This document shows positions 16,931 to 25,646 of a stretch of DNA of 64,000 bases, piece by piece; position 1 is the stretch's first letter; the number at the start of each line of letters is the position of its first letter. The stretch comes from Alphaproteobacteria bacterium UBA6411. Lineage in GTDB: Bacteria > Pseudomonadota > Alphaproteobacteria > CAAGCB01 > CAG-977. The translations under genes were made by a program, and so were the position numbers. The notes beneath the pieces were generated by a model. It had not been told where the DNA came from, ran no database searches, and worked only from the letters and a program-made list of their open reading frames with translations. Location: assembly GCA_002438565.1 (NCBI GenBank), contig DJPN01000022.1:1-64000 (forward strand), written 5' to 3'.

Positions 16931-17935
16931 TTAAGCCTTTTGCCAACGGGTCAAGGCGGCTTCCGCGCCGTCGACCAGCTCTTGAACGATTTCGGCGGCG
17001 GGCTTGATGTCTTTGACCAGTCCGACGCTCTGCCCCGCCATAACGGATCCGTTTTCGACGTCGCCGTCAATCACGGCGCGGCGCAAAGCCCCGCCCCAGA
17101 AATGTTCGATTTGCATTTGCGCGTCTTTCAGTTCGACTTCGCCCCTTTGATATTTTTCAATCATTTCCAGCTGGAACGCCATAAAACGTTTCGTGCCTTC
17201 GTTCGCCAAAGCGCGAACGGGAATGACGGGAAAACGCGCGTCCAGCTGAACGGTCGGAACGGCGTCGCGGGCGTTTGCCTTGATAAACGCCTGTTTGAAG
17301 TTCGGATGCGCGATACATTCGGCCGCGCAGACAAAACGCGTGCCCAGCTGACAGCCCGCCGCGCCCATCGCCAGAAAAGCCGCCATCATTTCACCCGATC
17401 CGATGCCGCCCGCGACAAACACGGGAACGTCCTTGACCGCGGGCAGGATTTCCTGCACCAGAACGTTTGTGGCAACGGGGCCGATGTGGCCGCCGGCTTC
17501 CGTGCCTTCCAAAATCAGCGCGTCAACGCCCGAACGCAACAGCTTTTTCGCCAGAACCAAAGCGGGCGCGAAGCACATCACTTTGATGCCCGCGTCTTTC
17601 AGTTCCTTAACCCAAGCGACATTGGGGATTCCGCCGCCCAAAATGACGTGCGACACCTTTTGACGCACGCAAACAGCGACCAGCTCCTCGATTTGCGGGT
17701 GCATGGTCATAATGTTGACGCCGAAGTTTTTATCGGTCAGCTTGCGGATTTCGTCGATTTCGTTCGACAGCATTTCGGGGGGCATCGCGCCGCCCGCCAA
17801 CACGCCGAAAGCCCCCGCGTTCGACACCGCGGCGACCAAGTGATGTTCGGAAACCCACGACATCGCCCCGCACATAATCGCGTATTGCGTGCCTAAGAAA
17901 TCCTTGCCTTTCTGCCAAAACGAATCGATTAACAT
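16931..17935 (-). CDS. FMN-dependent nitronate monooxygenase / FabK-like reductase
   Basis: 334 residues of the 2-nitropropane dioxygenase/FabK TIM-barrel family. Visible are an N-terminal GTQYAIMCGAMSWVS, the FMN/substrate loop LEGTEAGGHIG and the phosphate-binding VFVAGGIGSGEMM with GCQLGTRFV. Members are either nitronate-detoxifying oxidases or enoyl-ACP reductases; residues seen do not decide. Its start overlaps the lysC stop by seven bases, and it is followed after 19 bp by rodZ. Confidence 0.85.
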   Translation of the reverse strand: MLIDSFWQKGKDFLGTQYAIMCGAMSWVSEHHLVAAVSNAGAFGVLAGGAMPPEMLSNEIDEIRKLTDKNFGVNIMTMHPQIEELVAVCVRQKVSHVILGGGIPNVAWVKELKDAGIKVMCFAPALVLAKKLLRSGVDALILEGTEAGGHIGPVATNVLVQEILPAVKDVPVFVAGGIGSGEMMAAFLAMGAAGCQLGTRFVCAAECIAHPNFKQAFIKANARDAVPTVQLDARFPVIPVRALANEGTKRFMAFQLEMIEKYQRGEVELKDAQMQIEHFWGGALRRAVIDGDVENGSVMAGQSVGLVKDIKPAAEIVQELVDGAEAALTRWQKA

Positions 17936-19167
17936 GCCGCACCTTCCTTTTTATCCAGATTGAAAGCGGCATGCAAAGCGCGCACCGCCAATTCCGCATA
18001 ATCCGCGGGAATCAGAACGCTGATTTTGATTTCGGACGTCGAAATCGCTTGAACGTTGATGCCTTTTTCGGACAAAGCGGAAAACATCTTGCGCGCGATG
18101 CCCGTGTGGGTGCGCATGCCGACCCCGACCAAAGACACTTTGACGCAATCGGTGTCGGAAACGATTTTTTCATAACCGATGCGGCCGCGGTTCTTTTCCA
18201 AAACCGCCATGGCTTTTTTCAGTTCGGATTCGGGCAAAGTGAACGTAATGTCCGTATGCGCCCCGTCCGCCGCGTCGGATTGAACAATCATGTCGACGCA
18301 GATATTGGCATCCGCCATTGCGTCGAAAATCGCCGCAGAAACGCCCGGTTCGTCGCGCAGCCCCGCCAAAGTGATTTTGGCTTCGTCCCTGCTGTAAGTA
18401 ATGCCGCTGATAATTTCTTTTTCCACGATGTCTTCCTCATCACAAATGGTTGTTCCGACGGGATTTTCCTCGAAGCTGGAAACCACGCGCAGATTGACTT
18501 GATATTTCATGGCCAGTTCGACCGAACGGGTTTGCAGGACTTTTGCGCCCAAAGACGCCATTTCCAGCATTTCTTCGTACGTTACCTTGTCCAGCTTGCG
18601 GGCGTTTTTCACAAAGCGCGGATCGGTCGTGTAAACACCGTCCACATCCGTGTAAATGTCGCAGCGGTCCGCTTTCAGCACCGCCGCCAAAGCCACCGCC
18701 GACGTATCCGAACCGCCGCGCCCCAAAGTCGTTATCCGCCCCGCCGCGTTGACCCCTTGAAAGCCCGCGACAACGGGAACGATTCCCTTGTCCAGACACG
18801 CTTTCAGCAGTTCCGTGTCGATTTGTTCGATTCGCGCTTTAGACGCCGCGGCATCGGTTAAAACGGGAACCTGCCACCCCGTGAAAGACCGCGCGGGGAC
18901 GCCTGCCGCCTGCAAAGCCATGGCCAGCAGCCCGATAGTCACCTGTTCGCCCGTCGACACAACGACATCGTATTCTTCGGGGCTGTAATCGGGGGAAACA
19001 TCTTGACAAAACTTGACCAGCTGATTGGTTACGCCCGCCATCGCCGACACGACGACGACGACTTGGTTGCCTTGATCAACCTCGGCTTTGACCTTTTTGG
19101 CGACGTTTTGGATACGTTCCACGTCCGCAACCGAAGTGCCGCCGAATTTCTGTACGATACACGCCAT
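17929..19167 (-). CDS. lysC: Aspartate kinase
   Basis: 412 residues from MACIVQKFGGTSVADVERIQ, the canonical aspartokinase N-terminus; an upstream in-frame GTG/ATG adds six residues without support. AGGA lies 11 bases before the chosen ATG. First step of the aspartate pathway to Lys/DAP, Thr and Met. The kinase domain is followed by two ACT domains in the C-terminal 150 residues (ITLAGLRDEPGVSAAIFDAM and VSLVGVGMRTHTGIARKMF), so feedback control by Lys/Thr is expected. It heads the run down to the arsR gene. The DAP-pathway genes dapF and dapL lie elsewhere in this window. Confidence 0.96.
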   Translation of the reverse strand: MACIVQKFGGTSVADVERIQNVAKKVKAEVDQGNQVVVVVSAMAGVTNQLVKFCQDVSPDYSPEEYDVVVSTGEQVTIGLLAMALQAAGVPARSFTGWQVPVLTDAAASKARIEQIDTELLKACLDKGIVPVVAGFQGVNAAGRITTLGRGGSDTSAVALAAVLKADRCDIYTDVDGVYTTDPRFVKNARKLDKVTYEEMLEMASLGAKVLQTRSVELAMKYQVNLRVVSSFEENPVGTTICDEEDIVEKEIISGITYSRDEAKITLAGLRDEPGVSAAIFDAMADANICVDMIVQSDAADGAHTDITFTLPESELKKAMAVLEKNRGRIGYEKIVSDTDCVKVSLVGVGMRTHTGIARKMFSALSEKGINVQAISTSEIKISVLIPADYAELAVRALHAAFNLDKKEGAAC

Positions 19168-19287
19168 TTTAAAGTCCTGACACACCTTAAAAACAATAAA
19201 TCGAATCTATATAGCGCACTTGGCTTGACAACGCAAGAATTTGCTTTAACAATCAATGCGGCGAAACAGCGTAAAAGGAGCATTGAC

Positions 19288-19650
19288 ATGACTGTGAAAT
19301 ACGAACGGGGCGCGCACGACGCGCGTCCGTGGGGAACATGGGAAGTACTGGATACGGGGGACAAACACACGGTTAAAAGAATCGTCGTCATCCCGAACGG
19401 CAAGCTGTCTTTGCAAAGCCATGACCACCGCGACGAACATTGGATTATCGTCGACGGCACGGCGCAAGTCACCGTCGGGGACAAAGTGTTCTCCGCGACG
19501 GCGAACACGCCGATTTTCATTCCGGCAAAGACAAAACACAGAATCCAAAACATCGGCGAAACCCCGATGATTTTCATCGAAGTCCAAACGGGCGACGAAC
19601 TGGACGAAAACGACATCGTCCGCTACGAAGACGTTTACGGACGCGTTTAA
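19288..19650 (+). CDS. Cupin, mannose-6-phosphate isomerase type II C-terminal-like
   Basis: 120 residues; ATG 19288 chosen because AAAGGAG precedes it at 19274-19280. A single cupin barrel: RPWGTWEVLDTGDKHTVKRI, metal-ligand motif LQSHDHRDEHWIIVDGTA, and PIFIPAKTKHRIQNIG. This matches the isomerase half of ManC/AlgA bifunctional enzymes, present here without the nucleotidyltransferase half. Likely role: interconversion of mannose-6-P and fructose-6-P for GDP-mannose or other surface sugars. Transcribed divergently from lysC. Confidence 0.85.
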   Translation: MTVKYERGAHDARPWGTWEVLDTGDKHTVKRIVVIPNGKLSLQSHDHRDEHWIIVDGTAQVTVGDKVFSATANTPIFIPAKTKHRIQNIGETPMIFIEVQTGDELDENDIVRYEDVYGRV

Positions 19651-20261
19651 TCCCGAACGGCTTTTGCAAAAGTCAGCAGGCGCACCTCTTTCGCCCCCGC
19701 CGCGCGCAGTACGGCGGCGCACGCGTTAAAGGTTGCGCCCGTTGTCGTTACGTCGTCAACAACGACCGCGATTTTGCCTTTGACATCGCCTTGACCGTAT
19801 TCAAACGCATGCCTGACGTTTTCAAAGCGTTTGGAACGGCTGGACTGTTTGGCGGTCATTTTGACGCGCTTCAAAACGAACGGATTGTGCTTGACTCCCG
19901 TTTCTTTTGCCACCGCGTCCGCCAGCAAAGCGGCTTGATTGTATTTGCGCGCAAAAAGCCTGCGCCTGTGCAAAGGCACGGAAACCAGCATATCAGCGCC
20001 GTTCAAAACGTCCCTGCCCGCGCGCGCCATCATTTTTCCCATCATCGGCGCCAGCTCCGCCGCGTCGCCGTACTTCAAAGCCAGCAACAGTTGTTTGCCG
20101 ACATCGCCATACACGACGGCGGCGGCCGCTTGAGGTGTCGAGCCCGCGTAAAACTTCAGTTTGGCATAGCAGTCGGCGCACAAAGCCCCCGCCTGTCCGA
20201 TTCTTTTACCGCAAACGGGACAGACGGGCGGAAACAGCAAATTCAGCAGTGTTTCAAACAT
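19647..20261 (-). CDS. comF: ComF family phosphoribosyltransferase-like protein
   Basis: 204 residues from ATG 20261; a TTG seven codons upstream is an alternative. N-terminal zinc ribbon CPVCGKRIGQAGALCADC, then a type I phosphoribosyltransferase fold with the PRPP loop VVVDDVTTTGAT near the C-terminus and LVSVPLHRRRLFARKYNQA. ComF/GntX proteins are linked to DNA uptake or to scavenging of phosphorylated compounds; the reaction is not established. Its 3' end overlaps the cupin gene by four bases, convergently. Confidence 0.9.
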   Translation of the reverse strand: MFETLLNLLFPPVCPVCGKRIGQAGALCADCYAKLKFYAGSTPQAAAAVVYGDVGKQLLLALKYGDAAELAPMMGKMMARAGRDVLNGADMLVSVPLHRRRLFARKYNQAALLADAVAKETGVKHNPFVLKRVKMTAKQSSRSKRFENVRHAFEYGQGDVKGKIAVVVDDVTTTGATFNACAAVLRAAGAKEVRLLTFAKAVRD

Positions 20262-20330
20262 AAAAAACTGGTCAATCTTCAAAATTATGGTATATAGTCG
20301 GATTATACGTCCAAAGGAGCGGAGATTGTA

Positions 20331-20864
20331 ATGAAAAAATATTTTGTCTTGTTCGTGCTGGCATTGGCGGCTTGTTCAACCGTTACGGACGGTTACGACG
20401 GCGCAACGGAATTGGATGTCGAATTCCTCCAGCCGACAAAATGGAACGGCAATGTCATTCCCGCTCAGCAAATCTGCCGCCGCGAAGGCGGCCGCGGTTC
20501 GACTCCGCCTTTGTACATCGGTTCGATTCCGCCCGAAACAAATTTGATTATTATGGAAATCAACAATATCGACATTCCCGAATTGGAAAAAGCGGGACAG
20601 GGAAGCATCGGCTTTTATCACGACGGTTCCGATTCCGCCGTTCTGATGCCCGTTCCGGGGGAAACATTCCGCCTGCCGTCTTTCGCGTTTGAAGAAAAGG
20701 CCAGCAAAATCTACCCCGCGCAGCCGTGGCCTTACATGCCGCCGTGCCATTTGAAAAACTATCATTACACGGCGACCGTTTTGGCGGTCAAGCGCACGGG
20801 ATCGTTCGACAAGCAGGTTACCCGCGTTCTGGGCGTCGGAACAATCGACTTGGGTCGGTATTAA
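20331..20864 (+). CDS. Lipoprotein with PEBP (YbhB/YbcL)-like fold
   Basis: 177 residues. Signal peptide with lipobox LALAAC at residues 10-15, so probably membrane-anchored in the envelope. The mature part shows a pattern reminiscent of phosphatidylethanolamine-binding proteins: GSTPPLYIGSIPPETNLIIM resembles their SPPLxWxGVPxGT region, and PYMPPCHLKNYHYTATVLAV resembles their PPCGxHxYxFxxyAL segment. The usual DPDAP ligand motif is replaced by NNIDIPE, so phospholipid binding is doubtful. Fold call is by eye only. Confidence 0.55.
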   Translation: MKKYFVLFVLALAACSTVTDGYDGATELDVEFLQPTKWNGNVIPAQQICRREGGRGSTPPLYIGSIPPETNLIIMEINNIDIPELEKAGQGSIGFYHDGSDSAVLMPVPGETFRLPSFAFEEKASKIYPAQPWPYMPPCHLKNYHYTATVLAVKRTGSFDKQVTRVLGVGTIDLGRY

Positions 20865-21862
20865 AAGCTGAACCGCGCGTCCGAAGCCGTATCCGCGTCT
20901 TTGTCGCTCATTTTGTCAAAGTCGTCGTCTTCCAGCGAAACGTCTTCCAGAACGACCGAGGCGTCCAAAAAAGTTTCCGTTATTTCCGCGGACAAAACCG
21001 CGCCTTGGTTCATGCCGCCCCAAATCAAAGCGTCTTCATCGTCGGGCGTTCCGTATTTCTGCGTCAGCAGCTGCAAAAAATCCCGCCGTCTGGCGTTTTT
21101 CAAATAGACGCCCTCCTCCGTTACGCCCAAAGAATGATCTCCTTTGCCGACATAACGGATTCTGAAAGCGCGGTTGCCTGTGTAAAAACTGGTGAAATCG
21201 ACATACAGCCGTTCTTTTTTGGCCTTGTTTTCAAAAAACAGCTGCTGAATGTACTGTGCCTTGTCATGCTTGGCCAGTTCGTCAATGCAGTATTTCATGT
21301 CCGAATATTTTTTTCCGGCGGCGCTTCCGTTTAAACAATCCCGTTTGTATCGCCATTCATCCAGCTGAGGGATGCTTCTGCTGACGCGCTTGAGCGTAAA
21401 GCCGCGCGCCGTTGCGGCTTCCACGGCCTGTTCCGGCAGCTGTTTCAACGAAACGCCGGCAACATCGAATTTGTCGACGCGGGAATCGGTCTTTTTCTTT
21501 TTGATTTTTTTCAGACGCATTTCATACAAAGACTGCCCGCTGTCCTTTTTGGGCGCAACATTCTTCCCCAAAGAAGGCAGCTGCTCTTCCTGCGCGTTCC
21601 CCAATGCGGGCAGCGCGGGAAGCGCGGGCTTTGGAGCAGGCTTCGACACGGACTTTTCCGCCGTTTGGACGGCGGGTTTTGCGGAAACCGAAGGTTTCGG
21701 AGCAGTTTTCGGCGCAGGCGCCGGCGCGCTTTTTGCTTTCGGGGCAGCAGCTTCCGGTAAAGAGCTTTGCAAATCGTCGTCATCAAACAAATCGTCCATC
21801 GTTTGCGCCGAAACGGCCGTGGAAAACAACAGCATTGAAAAAAGGATAAAAACTTGCTTCAT
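20861..21862 (-). CDS. Secreted hypothetical protein with Ala/Pro/Lys-rich linker
   Basis: 333 residues from MKQVFILFSMLLFSTAVSAQ, a clear Sec signal peptide with an AXA-type cleavage site; the longer in-frame ORF adds 12 unlikely residues. Then an acidic patch (DDLFDDDD), a linker of about 80 residues rich in Ala, Pro, Lys and Ser, and a globular C-terminal region of about 200 residues with a cysteine pair (RDCLNG, KYCIDE) and an acidic tail. No family recognised. Probably periplasmic. Its 3' end overlaps the preceding lipoprotein gene. Confidence 0.75.
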   Translation of the reverse strand: MKQVFILFSMLLFSTAVSAQTMDDLFDDDDLQSSLPEAAAPKAKSAPAPAPKTAPKPSVSAKPAVQTAEKSVSKPAPKPALPALPALGNAQEEQLPSLGKNVAPKKDSGQSLYEMRLKKIKKKKTDSRVDKFDVAGVSLKQLPEQAVEAATARGFTLKRVSRSIPQLDEWRYKRDCLNGSAAGKKYSDMKYCIDELAKHDKAQYIQQLFFENKAKKERLYVDFTSFYTGNRAFRIRYVGKGDHSLGVTEEGVYLKNARRRDFLQLLTQKYGTPDDEDALIWGGMNQGAVLSAEITETFLDASVVLEDVSLEDDDFDKMSDKDADTASDARFSF

Positions 21863-21946
21863 CGCGCCCGCTGATAAGAAAGGATTAACACTCGACATTT
21901 ATAGTATAAACAGAGTGTTACTTTTTTTTAAACAGGAAAGCGAATT

Positions 21947-22501
21947 ATGACAAAAATTAAATCCTTGGGCGTTTTTTGCGGGTCGGCCGACGGCAAGAAT
22001 CCCGCTTATGTCAAGGCCGCCGAAAAATTGGGAAAAACGCTTGCCGAAAACAATATTGAATTGATTTACGGCGCGGGACACGTCGGCATGATGGGCGCGG
22101 TCGCCCGCGGCGCGCTGGAAAACGGCGGGCGCGTCATCGGCATTATCAACACTTTGCTGCAGGATCGCGAAAAACAGATTTTTAAATTGACGGAACTGAA
22201 AATCCTGCCGTCGCTGCACATCCGCAAAGACGCCATGTTCGCCGCGTCGGACGCTTTTTGCGTTTTGCCCGGCGGCATCGGCACTTTGGACGAAGTGTTT
22301 GAAATCGTAACATTAAAGCAAATCGGCGAACATAACAAACCGATTATCATGTATAACGAAAACGGATTTTGGGAACCTTACCGCGCGATTATCGAACGCC
22401 TGATCGACGAAGGCTACGTCAAGCCCGAACACGCGAAATTGGTTACCTACGTCGACAAAGTCGAAGACATTCTGCCCGCCATTGATGCGGAAATCGGCTA
22501 A
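21947..22501 (+). CDS. LOG family phosphoribohydrolase
   Basis: 184 residues. Rossmann-type lysine-decarboxylase-like fold with the signature PGGIGTLDE near residues 108-116, plus GVFCGSADG at the N-terminus and GAGHVGMMGAVA. LOG proteins hydrolyse nucleoside 5'-monophosphates (cytokinin ribotides or AMP) to base and ribose phosphate. The start has AGGAAAG ten bases upstream. Convergent with the next gene across only six bases. Confidence 0.93.
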   Translation: MTKIKSLGVFCGSADGKNPAYVKAAEKLGKTLAENNIELIYGAGHVGMMGAVARGALENGGRVIGIINTLLQDREKQIFKLTELKILPSLHIRKDAMFAASDAFCVLPGGIGTLDEVFEIVTLKQIGEHNKPIIMYNENGFWEPYRAIIERLIDEGYVKPEHAKLVTYVDKVEDILPAIDAEIG

Positions 22502-22507
22502 GTCCCG

Positions 22508-23341
22508 TCAGTTCGGCAAAACCAGAGCCAAAGCGGAATATTGCGGTGCCAACATATGGTTGGCACCGTACGTTATGCCGACTTTGTCCGCGGCCGCTTC
22601 ACGCGCCAAAGCCGATACGGTCTTTCCCTCTTCCGCATCCAGAGGATAAACGTTTCCCGTACAGCAGCCGTCCCTGTTGATTTTTTCAGCCGTATATTCC
22701 GCCATTGCGCGCACCATTTCACGCACGAATCCGTCCAAACAGCCGTATTCGGCATCCTGTCCCAGCAACAGCCATTTTTTGGCGACGTCGCCCGCGTTTT
22801 TTCCCATGGTAACGGCCGCAACGGCTACGGTCGAAAATGTTTCCGGCGAAAACTTGTCCGCCAAAGAAACGCCGTCCGCCCGCCGTTTGAAATTAATTGT
22901 CGCGGCAACCGTTTTTCCGTCGGCTTTGTAAAAATCGACCGAATCCCCGTCCGCTTTCGCCTGCATATAAACGTATGCGGCGCGCGGCCGCAGAATGTTT
23001 TCACGTTCGCAAACGGCGCGGACATCATTTAAAACAGGGATTAAGTCCGTATTGACCCGTTCACACCATTCATCGCGGCTTTCCTCGTCCTTCAGCGTGC
23101 ATCCCCACCGTTTTTCAAACAGCGACAATTCATCCAAGTAAGGAATCAAAACCGCAATTTTATCCTGTTCGACGACAACCGGCGCGTACAGCGGCACTTG
23201 AATCAGCGGAAGGACGGCTTGACTGTCCGAGCCGAACAAAACATGCGGCAGTTCATCCGCATAATCGAAACCGGGGGAAAGCTGTTCCTCCTGCTTTCCG
23301 AACAACGTGTCGACAATTTGCTTTTCGGTGTTTTCCGTCAT
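22508..23341 (-). CDS. Stand-alone methionine synthase (MetH) reactivation-domain-like protein
   Basis: 277 residues that I can align by eye over the whole B12-dependent methionine synthase activation domain. IPYLDELSLFEKRWG fits the YIDWTPFF region, ILRPRAAYVYMQAKADGDSV fits the ARG-PAN-GDDI region, and VSLADKFSP...AVAAVTMGKNAGDVAKK fits the CLADF...AVTAG segment. FVREMVRAMAEYTAEKIN fits the ALADRLAEAFAEYLHE helix. The MetH YPACP loop reads YPLDA. This domain binds SAM and helps reductive remethylation of cob(II)alamin. No other MetH modules are encoded here, so it would act in trans on a split MetH or on another corrinoid protein. Confidence 0.65.
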   Translation of the reverse strand: MTENTEKQIVDTLFGKQEEQLSPGFDYADELPHVLFGSDSQAVLPLIQVPLYAPVVVEQDKIAVLIPYLDELSLFEKRWGCTLKDEESRDEWCERVNTDLIPVLNDVRAVCERENILRPRAAYVYMQAKADGDSVDFYKADGKTVAATINFKRRADGVSLADKFSPETFSTVAVAAVTMGKNAGDVAKKWLLLGQDAEYGCLDGFVREMVRAMAEYTAEKINRDGCCTGNVYPLDAEEGKTVSALAREAAADKVGITYGANHMLAPQYSALALVLPN

Positions 23342-23439
23342 TTAACGCCCCCGTTTCAAGGATTGAAAATATCTTTTTTTCGATGGTTTGGCAAAGAAAA
23401 ACTTGTTTGATTCCGGAAAGCGCGATATTTTGAACGATT

Positions 23440-24216
23440 ATGAAACAGACCGCTCAAACACTTTTTGCTTTGCTTTTACTGCTGACGGGATGCGCAACGG
23501 CGCCGACAGACCCCGCGGAATTGGCGGAATTCAAAGCACTTAACGATCCGCTCGAACCTTTGAACAGAAAAATTCTGGCGTTCAACGACGCGGCCGACGA
23601 ATATGTCCTGCACCCGATTGCGACGGGATACCGCACGATTACGACGCCAGACTTCCGCAAGGGCGTGCGCGCTTTTGTTGCCAATTTGAAAACGCCTTTG
23701 AGCCTGGTCAACAACTTTCTTCAGTTCAATCTGGCCGGCGCGGGCAAAGATTTGTCGCGCTTTGTCATCAACTCCACACTGGGGGTGTTCGGCGTGTTTG
23801 ACGTCGCAACCCGCATGGGACTGGACGCCAATCCGCAAGGCTTCGGCACGACAATGGCGGTTTGGGGGGTTCCCGACGGCCCTTATCTGGTTTTGCCGCT
23901 GCTGGGACCGTCCAACGTGCGCGATGCCGTCGGATTGGGAGCGAACTATCTGCTGGATCCCGCGACGTATATTGCTTGGAACAGCAGCAAACCGTCCGTC
24001 AAGGACACCACCGTCGCTTTGGATATTGTCGAACCGCTGGCGGCTTACGAATACGCAATGGATTTGATGAATGATGCGCGGTCGACGTCGCTGGACTACT
24101 ACGCTTACGTCCGCACTATGTACCGTCAATACCGCAAAAAAGCGGTTGATGACGCCAAAGGCGTTTCGGCCGAATCGGCGCCGTCTTATGAATTTGATTT
24201 GGATGACGAGGAATAA
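23440..24216 (+). CDS. mlaA: MlaA (VacJ) outer-membrane lipoprotein
   Basis: 258 residues with lipobox LLLTGC. Characteristic NDPLEPLNRKILAFNDAADEY, VANLKTPLSLVNNFLQ, FVINSTLGVFGVFDVA and GVPDGPYLVLPLLGPSNVRD. MlaA sits in the outer-membrane inner leaflet and feeds mislocalised phospholipid to MlaC. Directly followed with no gap by mlaC. The inner-membrane MlaFEDB genes are not in the window. Confidence 0.95.
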   Translation: MKQTAQTLFALLLLLTGCATAPTDPAELAEFKALNDPLEPLNRKILAFNDAADEYVLHPIATGYRTITTPDFRKGVRAFVANLKTPLSLVNNFLQFNLAGAGKDLSRFVINSTLGVFGVFDVATRMGLDANPQGFGTTMAVWGVPDGPYLVLPLLGPSNVRDAVGLGANYLLDPATYIAWNSSKPSVKDTTVALDIVEPLAAYEYAMDLMNDARSTSLDYYAYVRTMYRQYRKKAVDDAKGVSAESAPSYEFDLDDEE

Positions 24217-24825
24217 ATGAAAAGAATCCTGCTTACCGCCCTTTTGATATTGACGGGAACGCGCTTGGCGTTCGCCCAGCCCGACGAAGCCATAGCCTTT
24301 GCACAAAAAACGGCCGACGACATCATGACGCGGGTTGTCGAGCTCAAAGCCCCCCTGCCCGACAAAGAAAAAAATTTTCACACCGTGTTCACCCAAGCCG
24401 CTGATTTGAAAAAAATCGCCCGTTTTGTTTTGGGACGGTTTGCCAAAACGGCTTCCGAGGCTGAAATGCACGCTTTTACGGAAGCGTTCACCGACAGCGT
24501 CGTCGGAACATGGACACGGCGTTTCGACGCTTACGCCGGCGAAAAAATCGTCTTCAAAGACGCGCGGCAGGAAAACGGCAAGGACGCTTACGTCAATTCG
24601 GAACTGCTGATGGCGGACGGTGAAAGCAAAGTCGAAATCGTGTGGCGCGTTTCCACAAAAAACAATAAAACGACTCTGGTCGATTTGGTTGTCGAAGGCG
24701 TCAGCATGATTTTAAGCTACCGCAACGAATACACCGCCATTTTACAGCAAAACGGCGGCAATATTTCGGATCTGACCGAAAAACTGAAAAACAAAGCCGT
24801 CAAAGACCCGAATTTGACGAAATAA
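24217..24825 (+). CDS. mlaC: MlaC periplasmic phospholipid carrier
   Basis: 202 residues with a signal peptide (LLTALLILTGTRLAFA). Pattern of the Ttg2D/MlaC family: KNFHTVFTQAADLKKIARFV, a FTDSVVGTWTRRFDAY region and VEIVWRVSTKNNKTTLVDLV leading to GVSMILSYRNEYTAIL. Carries phospholipid between MlaA and the inner-membrane Mla ABC complex. Starts on the base after the mlaA stop, so the two are co-translated. Confidence 0.93.
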   Translation: MKRILLTALLILTGTRLAFAQPDEAIAFAQKTADDIMTRVVELKAPLPDKEKNFHTVFTQAADLKKIARFVLGRFAKTASEAEMHAFTEAFTDSVVGTWTRRFDAYAGEKIVFKDARQENGKDAYVNSELLMADGESKVEIVWRVSTKNNKTTLVDLVVEGVSMILSYRNEYTAILQQNGGNISDLTEKLKNKAVKDPNLTK

Positions 24826-24827
24826 CA

Positions 24828-24855
24828 TTGACAAACACTGCCGTTTTGGTACACT
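24828..24855 (+). promoter_or_regulatory. Sigma-70 type promoter of rpsD
   Basis: TTGACA (24828-24833), 16-base spacer, TACACT (24850-24855). It starts right after the mlaC stop and leaves a leader of about 95 bases before rpsD. Confidence 0.65.
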
Positions 24856-24877
24856 TCAAGCCTATTTCCGAAAATGT

Positions 24878-24913
24878 GAACGGCTTGCCGTTCCTCCGCC
24901 TTGGAATCCAAGG
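24878..24913 (+). promoter_or_regulatory. Two adjacent hairpins in the rpsD leader
   Basis: GAACGGC-TT-GCCGTTC (24878-24893) and CCTTGG-AAT-CCAAGG (24899-24913) are perfect inverted repeats lying between the promoter and the rpsD start. Ribosomal protein S4 represses its own synthesis in some bacteria by binding leader RNA, so this may be an autogenous control site; no known leader family was recognised. Confidence 0.45.
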
Positions 24914-24957
24914 GGGACTATCGGGACAACAACAAAAAACAAATTGGAGTATTTAAT

Positions 24958-25572
24958 ATGTCAAAACGCTTGGCAGCGAAATTCAAAATCAACCGCCGCT
25001 TGGGATTGGATCTGTGGGGTCGCGCGAAAAGCCCCGTTCACCGTCGTGAATACGGTCCGGGTCAGCACGGTCAGCACAAAGGCAAACCGACGGACTACGG
25101 CACGCAGTTGCTGGCTAAACAAAAGCTGAAAGGCTACTACGGCAACGTTTCCGAAAAGCAGATGCGCAAATACTACGCCGAAGCTATCCGCCGCAGCGGC
25201 GACACGTCCGAAAACCTGATCGGTTTGTTGGAAACGCGCTTGGACGCCGTCGTTTATCGTATGAAATTCGTTCCGTCCGTTTTTGCTTCGCGTCAGTTCA
25301 TCAACCACGGTCACATTCTGGTCAACGGCAAACGCGTCAACATTCCGTCCTACTTGGTCAAAGCCGGCGATGTCGTTTCCGTCAAAGAAAAATCCCGTGA
25401 ACTGGCTTGCGTCATCGAAGCCGCCGCTTCGACCGAACGCGAAGTCCCCGATTACATGGAAGTCGATTCCAAAGCGTGCAAAGGCACGTTCGTCCGCGTT
25501 CCCAAATTCGCAGACGTTCCGTACCCCGTACAGATGGAACCGAATCTGGTGGTCGAATTCTATTCTCGTTAA
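24958..25572 (+). CDS. rpsD: 30S ribosomal protein S4
   Basis: 204 residues from MSKRLAAKFKINRRLG; the in-frame extension to 24901 runs through the leader hairpins and is rejected. 16S rRNA-binding assembly-initiation protein. The conserved YGPGQHG, an S4 RNA-binding domain LETRLDAVVYRMKF with GHILVNGKRVNIPS, and the C-terminal VVEFYSR are all present. It lacks the N-terminal zinc-binding cysteines (C- form). Single-gene transcription unit with its own promoter and terminator. Confidence 0.98.
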   Translation: MSKRLAAKFKINRRLGLDLWGRAKSPVHRREYGPGQHGQHKGKPTDYGTQLLAKQKLKGYYGNVSEKQMRKYYAEAIRRSGDTSENLIGLLETRLDAVVYRMKFVPSVFASRQFINHGHILVNGKRVNIPSYLVKAGDVVSVKEKSRELACVIEAAASTEREVPDYMEVDSKACKGTFVRVPKFADVPYPVQMEPNLVVEFYSR

Positions 25573-25592
25573 TTCTGAGGATAATTTGCTTG

Positions 25593-25622
25593 AAAGTCCC
25601 GCCGCCGTGCGGGACTTTTTTG
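25593..25622 (+). terminator. Intrinsic terminator of rpsD
   Basis: Stem AGTCCCG/CGGGACT (25595-25601 and 25610-25616) followed by a T-run, 21 bp after the rpsD stop. Confidence 0.85.
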
Positions 25623-25646
25623 TTGCGCTTGTTTTTCGCGAACATC

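Noticed and set aside
19003..19287. N-terminal extension of the cupin gene
   Set aside because: Overlaps the start of lysC on the other strand; a good AAAGGAG and ATG at 19288 give the family-typical start.
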